A stretch of DNA of 64,000 bases from Maniola hyperantus (Eukaryota > Arthropoda > Insecta > Lepidoptera > Nymphalidae). Both the position numbers and the translations under genes were made by a program. The stretch lies in the NCBI RefSeq assembly GCF_902806685.2, contig NC_048545.1, positions 15,213,926-15,277,925 of the forward strand, in the 5' to 3' direction. The notes under the pieces are model-generated. The model did not search any database and was not told where the DNA came from. It saw only the letters and a list, made by a program, of their open reading frames with translations. Shown here piece after piece: positions 55,831-64,000 of this stretch; position 1 is the stretch's first letter, and the number at the start of each line of letters is the position of its first letter.

Positions 55831-56689
55831 ATATTATATCTACTTACTTACCGCGTAACCGAAAATGTCATCGAAAGAAAGAAATCCATATTTTTTATCA
55901 AAGAGTAAAATATTTAATTTTATATAAAGCGTGATAAACATCATGTCGGCTTAACGTGCGAGATTCTCGGCGGATCGAAATAATTAAGCACCCCAATGAA
56001 CCGTGGCGCATAACTGTAACGGGAACCGAACCCGTTACCCGCCGCCTCCCTCGGGCGATGCGCTAACGTGCCTTTGTTTTACAACTAGATGCCATGGCAT
56101 TGATTGTAATTCCTGCTGTAATATCTAGTTAGGAAATATAGTCCGTACAAAATAACACACCATTTTAACTCTATGGGTCACATTCTAGTATTTCATAGAA
56201 TACTAGCTGCCCGGGCGAATTTCGTACCGCCTAACAGTCGATTCTTTAATTTTTTTTTAATACTTGCAATTTTTTAATTTTTCTCTCCGTAAGAACCATC
56301 CTCGTACTTCAAGGAATATCATAAAAAAGGAATTAGCGAAATCGGTTTAGCAGCAGATTTGCGATCAGCAACACATTTAGCGATTCATTTTTATAGAGAT
56401 GGCATACTAAGTGCGCGTTTTGACGTTTGATAAAAAGTTACTGATTTGACTAGTTGTCAAATACCGTATTGCGTTGAAATATCGACAAATAAAAACATCA
56501 AATTAATCGTGGTATGTACTTACCACTTATCTACATTAAAATATTATGTCGTTAAACCACTAAAATCATTAAAATCGTACTTTTGACATGAAACACACAA
56601 AAAGTTAAAATGACGCGTGAGGAGTTAAATATTACGCATTATATGTAGCTTGCATTTCTGTATTCAGCCTGTATTTAGAGCCTCAATAT

Positions 56690-56745
56690 ACAAGAGACCT
56701 ATGTCCAGCAGTGGACGTCTATCGGTTGATGATGATGATGACTAA
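56690..56745 (+). mobile_element. RTE-like LINE 3' stub
   Basis: 'gagacctatgtccagcagtg' followed by 'gacgtctatcgg' and (GAT)n: the last codons and tail of the RTE-type ORF. Confidence 0.6.
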
Positions 56746-57509
56746 GAAGACTACAGTTAGAATTAGAACCTAATGCAATAAATTAAAAAACAAAAAACTA
56801 GTTACTCCAAGGCACTAACCGAGACATGTATGATGCGTAATCACATGTTACCGAGTGGTTCAGACACGTTATGATTATAATTATCCAGTAGTGCAGGCGG
56901 AAATAATTGTTCACTTTGCAAGTCTGATGGTGATGATGATGACTAATATACTGTTACATGCAAAAGTGTATCATCAAAGATTGTCTTGGACTGAAGTAAT
57001 AAAATGACGTGATGTTTTGTATACCGGCAGTTTATGGGGCGGGGCTAGAATACATTATTAAAGAGAATAATTTCTAAAAACATGATTTTTATTTATTTTT
57101 AAAATAATTAATTATTAATGTCACGCCGTAAAAAAGAGATTATTGACATCACAAAGCGTAAACGACAAATATTTTTTAATTTTATTATCAAAGTCAAAGT
57201 CAAATAATAAAAAAAAAAAATGATTTATTCAAAATAAAAGCTGAGAGTAATTACTAACTTGATTTGCTCTACCAAATTAATGATAATATAATTCGTGTAC
57301 TATAAGTATAAAAAGTCATTTACTACTCGAGAAAGTAGGTATCTGCGGTAATAAATAAGAATTACTTATTAAACTTTCCACTGTTTAAAAATACGAGTAA
57401 TAGATTCAACTTAACTTTTGATTTCTTTACTTTCTTCCATGGTGAAATTATGTCTTTAAATATTATGTGATACATTGTTATATTTTATTGCTTCATCATT
57501 ACCATCACG

Positions 57510-58230
57510 GCGATTCCGCCGTAATAGCCTAGTGGTTAGGACGTCCGCTAATCGGAAGTCGGGGGTTCGATCCCGGGCACACACCTCTAACTTTTCGAGT
57601 TATGTGCGTTTTAAGTAATTAAATATCACTTGCTTTAACGGTGAAGGAAAACATCGTGAGGAAACCTGCATGCCTGAGAGTTCTCTATAATAATTTTAAA
57701 TAGGAATAGGAAAGGCATTCCGAACCAGTGGTAGATGCATCCGACTATTCGAAAGTACTTGTAAAAGTTCATTCGAATAAAAAAAGATTTTAATTTTTAA
57801 TTTTTATTTTAAATACATAATGTGGCTAATTCCGTTGTACACAATCTCTAAACTAAACTAAAATGACACGTCTAAATCTATTACTATCCCTTTCATAATG
57901 TTGCTTGCGGAAAAGGATAGCACTAGATTTAGACCTGTTAATTTAGTTTAGTTTAGAGATTGTGTACAAGTGAATCGGCCCCATTATCAAGAATTGCGAA
58001 CCGGCAGGAATCGAACCCGCGTCTCCCAGAGGAGGAGGATATCCTTGAAGTGTGGGTAAAACACTATAAAAATTATAAAATATAGTTCTCTATAATGTTC
58101 TCAAAGGTGTGTAAAGTCTACCAATCCGCACATGGCCAGCGTGGTAGACTATGGCCAAAACCCTTCTCTCTGAGACCCGTGCTCTGTAGTGACCCGGCGA
58201 TGGGTTGATCATGATGATGATGATGAATAA
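57510..58230 (+). mobile_element. SINE family A split by a retro-insertion with 13-bp TSD
   Basis: The SINE is interrupted after 'agttctctataat' (57679-57691) and resumes after an identical copy at 58084-58096. The tail is (GAT)n. The 392-bp insert carries a LINE-like segment and a fold-back MITE. Confidence 0.8.
57817..57987. mobile_element. Fold-back MITE, TIR about 45 bp, third nesting level
   Basis: 'gtacacaatctctaaactaa' pairs with 'ttagtttagagattgtgtac'. Outer parts 'ataatgtggctaattcc' and 'gaatcggccccattat' pair imperfectly. Confidence 0.8.
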
Positions 58231-58838
58231 GAAGTGCGTGTAACCCGTGAACCCGAATACAAAGCCAACGTTATAAACCACGTCTTCTAATCATCACTTT
58301 TTTTTTTTAGTTCTAAACTAAATTGATATACCAAAGTCCGAAGTACCGATTAAAATCGCTAATAAAGGTACCATACCTACTGCTCTTTTAAGAAACAAAT
58401 ATTGCAAATGTTACCAAGAAAATAAAGATTTTCTTGTTTATTTCGATAGAATTTAATTTTTCTAGAGCTTTAATTTGGTAAAGTTAGTCGAGATTGTAGA
58501 ATTTTTCTGTTTGTACTTGTACTGTAGTTTTTTAAGTACGTACGTACGTACGTTTGTACGTACTAAGAGAAATTTTCGATAATCCAAATCCAATCTAGCC
58601 GTTGAGAAAAAAAACTTTTCCCGCCAACTAGGAACGCATATTTTATTTCCTAATTTCCGGAAAATTGCAAAATAAGCTTTCACCTATAAACATTACAAAA
58701 CGTAATTTAGGTTCAAAAACAAAAGAAGAAACTTACTCAAAACCGAACTAAATAAATCCATACAACACAAAGAGCACGCTCCACTTAATTTGACATCCAA
58801 GTTTCTTGGCAGAAAGCGTCAAATTCGTAATGACGAAA

Positions 58839-59259
58839 TTACAAAATTCATAAATTCAAAACGCGGCTCGCGCACGCGTCGCACGATCACCGACTCGCGA
58901 CTGTGGCCTGCGAGTTTGACGAACTTTGCGCGCGGTGCAGGAAATTATATGCGATTAGTGTCACTATAAAATTCATAAACGCAAAAATTCTAAATTCATA
59001 AATTCTAAATTAATAAATTCTAAATTCATAAATTCATAGATACAAACATTCAAAATTCATAAATTCAAAAATTCAAAATTCAAACAATTCTAAAATTCAA
59101 AATTCATAAAATTCAAAAATTACAAAACTCATAAATTCAAAACGCAGCTCGCGCACGCGTCTCCCCATCACCGACTCGCGACTGTGGCCGGCGAGTTTGA
59201 CGAACTTTGCGCGTGGTGCGGTAAATTATTATGCGATTAGATTAGATTCACTATAAAAT
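58839..59259. repeat. Duplicated CpG-rich block separated by AAATTCATA minisatellite
   Basis: 58839-58971 and 59119-59259 are near-identical and share 'atcaccgactcgcgactgtg' and 'gagtttgacgaactttgcgc'. Between them lie many variants of aaattcataa/attctaaa. The block is much more CpG-rich than its surroundings. Confidence 0.75.
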
Positions 59260-60239
59260 CTGAATTACTGATTAAATTCATATAAAATTGCGTAAAGTAT
59301 TAGGTAATGATTTGAGAAATTTCTACTAAAATATGATTAATGGGTTGCTATTAAATTTTATTAAAGAAAAATAGGGAAATGCGGTAAAAATTATAAATAG
59401 ATATTCAATAAATTTGAAATTTTAAATGTAGGTACCTACATATTTAATTGGCATGTAGGAAAACTAGTGTCTTTTATACTACGTCTGTGACTACCACTGC
59501 ACTGGTTTGGAAAGCTAATTATACGGTCTATGTACCTACTAAGAAGAGCCGGCAAGAAACTTCCTCCTAGGTCAGAAGAAGAAAATTCCTCCTAGGTATA
59601 GTAGATTCAGTATTAGCTGACGCGTTTCCACTTGAACGTAAGCAATAGGGGTAATAAACTAAACACTCATAGAGCCCATTCACTTTTAAAGGAGCCGGTT
59701 CAACCTTACCTATTTTGTTGCAAACCAACCAGTGTTAGTGTCAAGCCACGAATTAATCATATTGTCCTCTATTGCAAATGACGGTCTCAAGTGTAAACAC
59801 GCCAGGTAATATTGAATGCACTGTACCTACATCAATGCTTTAAAACAGTAAGTTAAGGGACCGCTGCCTGGTAAGAATATTAAAAAACTAATGCCTAAGC
59901 AAAATTCGTGTTTATTTCACCAAATACCGTACAAGAAGTTAGGCGTCGCTTATTTAACTAGCCTTCCATGCGACTTTTTCCACGTGTTTTTTTTACAAAG
60001 AACCGTGAGAAAGAACCTACATGCATGAAGATCCTAAGGGTATGAGCTATGTTATGTTGATATATGTATAGTTTTCCTTCTCATATTATACTTGTTTATC
60101 TCTTTATATAAATATGAATCGCTGAATGTGTTGCTGATCGCAAATCTCTAGAACAGCTGAACCGATTTCGCTAATTCTTTTTTCATAATATACCTTGGAG
60201 TACGAGGATGGGTTCTTAGGGAGAGTAAAACTCTCCCGC

Positions 60240-60390
60240 GATATGTGTTTCCTACCAATTACAACCCGGGTATCTTTAAAACAAGAGTGAATAGGCATCT
60301 TCTAGGTAAACGCGTCCCATCTTAGGCCACATCATCACTTCCCATCAGGTGTGATTGTGGTCAAGCGTACACCTATAATGAATAAAAAAA
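60240..60390 (+). mobile_element. LINE ORF C-terminus and 3' end
   Basis: Reads NPGIFKTRVNRHLLGKRVPS then stop, followed by 'catcacttcccatcaggtgt' and poly-A. Confidence 0.7.
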
Positions 60391-60747
60391 AAAAAATTAA
60401 AAATTTCCTGAAAAAGAATCGACTGCTAGGCGGTACGAAGTTCGCCGGGGCAGATTTTGTTGACACTATTGCAAGTAGGTCACAATTTAAAAATCTCCGA
60501 AAACACTGTCGTGAAGTGAAACAGAGCGTATGAGCATTGCATGGGTCGTGAGGCTAACTTTCACACGAACACGTTCTGAGAAAGGTCATTGTGAAATGGA
60601 AATTATTCAATTGGTCACAATGTTGCTATTATGGTGTATCTCTCTCTACTGTCGGGATTTGGCAAATGCTTCGAGTTCGGGCGTGCGATAGTTCGGCATA
60701 CTGCATACGCCACTCAACTGGCCACAGTATTCGCGAGACGGCTTCTT

Positions 60748-60930
60748 GGTTTGTTGGTTTGTCCTTCAATCACGTCGCAACAGATCGACGTGATTTTGTG
60801 CATGGGTATAGTTAAAGACACGGAAATTGACACAGTCTACTTTTTATCCCGGGAAATCGAAAAGTTTCCACTGGATTTTTAAAAACCTAAATCCACGCGT
60901 AGGAAATAGCGGGCATAAGTTATATTTAAA
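60748..60930 (+). mobile_element. Helitron type A, truncated
   Basis: 'gtttgtccttcaatcacgtc' to 'aaatagcgggcataagtt'. Confidence 0.55.
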
Positions 60931-60982
60931 CAAGTTTGGCAAAGCGATATATTATGTAAATCCATGTGTATAGTAATTCTTA

Positions 60983-61148
60983 GAGTCCCCGCAGACCACA
61001 AACTTTTTATCGGCCGATAGTTTGGTCGGTTTCTTAATCAGTATGAAGATGTAATCGTTATAATTTGCGCACTTACATACATCTTCATACTGATTAAGAA
61101 ACCGACCAAACTATCGGCCGATAAAAAGTTTGTGGTCTGCGGGGACTC
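60983..61148. mobile_element. Perfect palindromic MITE, 71-bp arms, TTA TSD
   Basis: 60983-61053 (GAGTCCCCGCAGACCACAAA...) and 61078-61148 are exact inverse copies around a 24-nt loop. TTA stands on both sides (60980-60982, 61149-61151), as in PIF/Harbinger-type insertion. Confidence 0.88.
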
Positions 61149-61659
61149 TTAGTACCTATGACAATTAATAGTCATAGTCATTAGTCATAGAGCTATTAAT
61201 CATTCCTCTAATGGTCAAAGTTCTCTCTGGTATATTAGATCTATCCCGGAAAAACAGAGTTCCCGCGGGATTTTTAAAGAAAGAAAGTTAACTAGTCGAG
61301 CCATCTTGAGTGTCTTTGATTTATCTATAATCTTCATCATTATCAACCGATGGACGTCTATATCTATAATACTTTCCACATAAGTAAATGCTGAATTTAG
61401 GTTGCTGTATATTTACAACGCACAATAAACAGCACGTGAGAAACTGGTGCAGGTTGCCGGTTGGCGAATTTACGCAACCCTTACGTTACTGACTTGTTTA
61501 ACATCTGTAACCAGTCTAGACTACAGGTCATAAAAAGACGACTAACTGGAAATAATTACAATGTAGGTTAGGTACTTCTTTGCAGTCAATTGTCATATAT
61601 ATATACCTGCAATAGCCGGCAAAACTCCATTTGTATATTTTACATCTCACGACTAAAAT

Positions 61660-61785
61660 AAAAAACCGGTCAAGTGCGACCATGATGATCATGATGTAGA
61701 CATCCGCAAAGAAAGGATTTTTAAAATAGGGGTTTGAAATTTACGTAGTACCACACAGACGAAGTCGCAAACATAAACTAGTAGA
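61660..61785 (+). mobile_element. Family C start fused to Helitron B end
   Basis: 'aaaccggtcaagtgcgac', then 'catgatgatcatgatg', then 'gacatccgcaaagaaaggat' to 'cgcaaacataaactag'. Confidence 0.5.
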
Positions 61786-62446
61786 AATACACATTCAGTG
61801 AAAATTTCATCTCTCTACCTAATTTCTCTATTAATTTTCAGGTCTCTACTAAGGTTTATGAGATACAGCCCGCACACGGACGAACAGATGGAAGAATAGC
61901 GGAGGCTTAGTAATTTTAGTGTATTCCTAGCTCCCTGTTAGCACCCTCCGGGTAGGTACGGGACACCAAAAATAAACTCACTCACTCTTGACTCACTGAC
62001 TGACACATCAATAGCCCAGTCCACTCCCATTGGACCTAGAAAGCTGAAATTTTGCAAAGGGTTTTGGCCGAACTATATGTGCCCTGTCCATTGCCACTTC
62101 AGCTTCATTAATTTAATTCATTCATTCACGAGAAGTTTTACAAGTTTTAGAAGTTTTTGTTTGTTTATTAGTTTAGAGTTTATTTATGTAATTATTATTA
62201 TTATTTTTTAATTAAGTAACTTATTTTAGTAGTAAAATTACCTGACACTTTATTCGCATGCGGTGATTACCTTTAATTAGCACGTCATTTTATCTAAGAA
62301 CTTTTGTATTTTTAATTTTGTGTTTGATGTAGATGATTAGCTGTTGGTGATCCTAATAAATGAAAAAAAAAAAAAATTACTTATCAATGCATCGAAGCTA
62401 TCAGCAGTTATGTCTAGAACTGAAAATGTGTTACAAATCCTATGTA

Positions 62447-62577
62447 ATGATCTAAAAGAATGAGCTAACAATTTTATTAAGACATCACCACATTGATTAA
62501 CGGTGAGTGTGATGATCTAAAAGAATGAGCCAACAATTTCATTAAGACATCACATTGATTTAACGGTAAGTGTTAAT
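62447..62577 (+). repeat. 65-bp tandem duplication
   Basis: 'atgatctaaaagaatgagc' starts at 62447 and again at 62512; the copies differ at a few bases. Confidence 0.75.
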
Positions 62578-62894
62578 TATTGCTACATAATTTTTAGTTA
62601 CTTTGAAATAAATTAATTAACTTGATTCTACTATTATTCAATCCAAAGCGTTGCAAATTATGTAAGATTATAATAACATAATATTATGGTCTGTGACCCA
62701 AGGGTTAAAATTTAATATTTAAATTTAAAAATTGTCATGATTAGAAAATCTTAATTTGTATAAAATGAAAGTTAACGTAGTAATTTATCTAAAATTGAAA
62801 AACACAATAACAAAATATAGGTTAAGGTAAATTCTGGAGAGGGATAGGGCACATAATTAATTGGCATCGGTCTATAAACTAGTAAATTGTTAAC

Positions 62895-63238
62895 AATTAA
62901 AAAAAAACCGGCCAAGTGCGAGTTGGACTCGCACACGAAGGGTTCCGTACCATCGTACAAGATATACGTATCTGACACTTTTATGTAGAGCAATGCAAGT
63001 TAATGTGATAGTAAATTAATTTTTTCATGAACACATTCAACATTTTCATAATTTTTTTTGTAAAGTAACCACAAATTCACGGTTTTCGAATTTTTCCCTT
63101 TACTTGTGCTATAAGACCTACCTACTTGCCCACGATTCTTGGTCAACGGGAAGTACCCTATAGGTTTTCTTGACAGACAGACAACAAAGTGATCCTATAC
63201 CTAAGGGTTCCTTTTTTCTTTTGAAGTACGGAACCCTA
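62895..63238 (+). repeat. Family C repeat, full length
   Basis: 'aaaccggccaagtgcgagtt' to 'gaagtacggaaccctaatt'. Confidence 0.65.
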
Positions 63239-63674
63239 ATTAACATCGTTTACCTACTTATAAGATTCAAATTCCTTATTATGAAACTTTATCTACTTAG
63301 AGACAATTCATAAACACTGACTGAGCAGCCGATGTGATGTTGTTTTTAATTTATTAAAGTAGAATAAATTAATTAGGTACAAAAGCTGTCTTATAATCAA
63401 CTTATATGTATATATTATATAGTCTTTACATAACAATATTATAAAAAATATGAAGCTAAGGCTTAGAATTAGACCATTTCACTTTTTAACTCGCCAACTG
63501 GTTAGTGTTACATTCACAACAAAAATCGTAACATATTATTACGCTGAGTGATCTATGATTTCATCACATAGGATCTGCAGACTTGAGACAAATATGTGTA
63601 GACATTTTTAATGTCGATACTGTATGTAAACACGTCATTTTTAGAAGAGTAAATGACATAGTTTTATTTGTTTA

Positions 63675-63893
63675 CTAGCTTTGGCTCGCGACTTCGTCCG
63701 CGTGGACTACACAAATTTAAAACCCCTATTTCACCCCCTTAGGGGTTGAATTTTGTAAAATCCTTTCTTAGCGGACGCCTACGTCATAATAGCTCATGCC
63801 GAATTTCAGCGCGATCCGTCCAGTAGTTTGAGCTGTGCGTTGATAGATCAGTCAGTCAGTCAGTCACCTTTTCCTTTTATATTTGTTTATTTA
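63675..63893 (-). mobile_element. Non-autonomous Helitron, type B
   Basis: CTAG at the left, 'ggctcgcgacttcgtccgcg', (GTCA)n, and 'accttttccttttatattt' at the right. Nearly intact. Confidence 0.75.
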
Positions 63894-64000
63894 GGTAGTT
63901 CCAAAGATATTTTTATAATTTTTACCTAAACTTCAAAAAAAATTCTAAATAATTTTAAATACATATCAAAAATTTCGGAATGGCAGGAATAGAACCCACG

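Overview
The window is from a eukaryotic, insect, almost certainly lepidopteran (moth or butterfly) genome. It is AT-rich, and one intron-containing gene is embedded in dense short interspersed DNA. The repeats are of types common in Lepidoptera: Helitrons with TC...CTAG ends and GACT microsatellites, tRNA-derived SINEs, RTE-like LINE tails, and GACA-containing repeats that begin with an 'aaaccggccaagtgcgag'-type sequence.

One protein-coding gene is supported. It lies on the minus strand from 53709 (ATG) to 7166 (stop). I rebuilt 21 coding exons by following reading phase and GT/AG splice sites. All junctions keep frame and the joined CDS is 6042 nt (2013 codons plus stop). The product is a single-pass, non-classical cadherin. 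It has a signal peptide, a Cys-containing N-terminal segment, 13 extracellular cadherin (EC) repeats, a membrane-adjacent domain, one transmembrane helix (about 1696-1719) and a cytoplasmic tail of about 294 residues with no recognisable catenin-binding region. From remembered family features, the best match is the insect Cad89D group; this should be confirmed by search. Exon 1 carries only the signal peptide and is separated from exon 2 by a 22.4 kb intron. EC7-EC12 and the start of EC13 sit in one 2150-nt exon.

Layout: 1-7165 is the 3' flank (Helitrons, a SINE, two TIR elements, an RTE LINE remnant just beyond the stop). 7166-31214 holds exons 21 to 2, with repeats in most of the larger introns. 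31215-53657 is intron 1, gene-free as far as I can see, built of Helitrons, MITEs, SINEs, fold-back elements and LINE pieces. 53658-53819 is the first coding exon with its 5' leader. 53820-64000 is the upstream flank: a tandem Helitron array, nested SINE/MITE insertions, a duplicated CpG-rich block at 58.8-59.3 kb and a perfect 71-bp-arm palindrome at 61 kb.

I found no second host gene, no functional tRNA or rRNA gene and no defence or biosynthetic system. The most informative unexplained structure is in the repeats: several non-autonomous families whose boundaries can be set here from target-site duplications and nested insertions, and head-to-tail Helitron arrays. In the gene itself, the points of interest are EC linkers lacking calcium motifs, a large insertion in EC4 and the single long exon.
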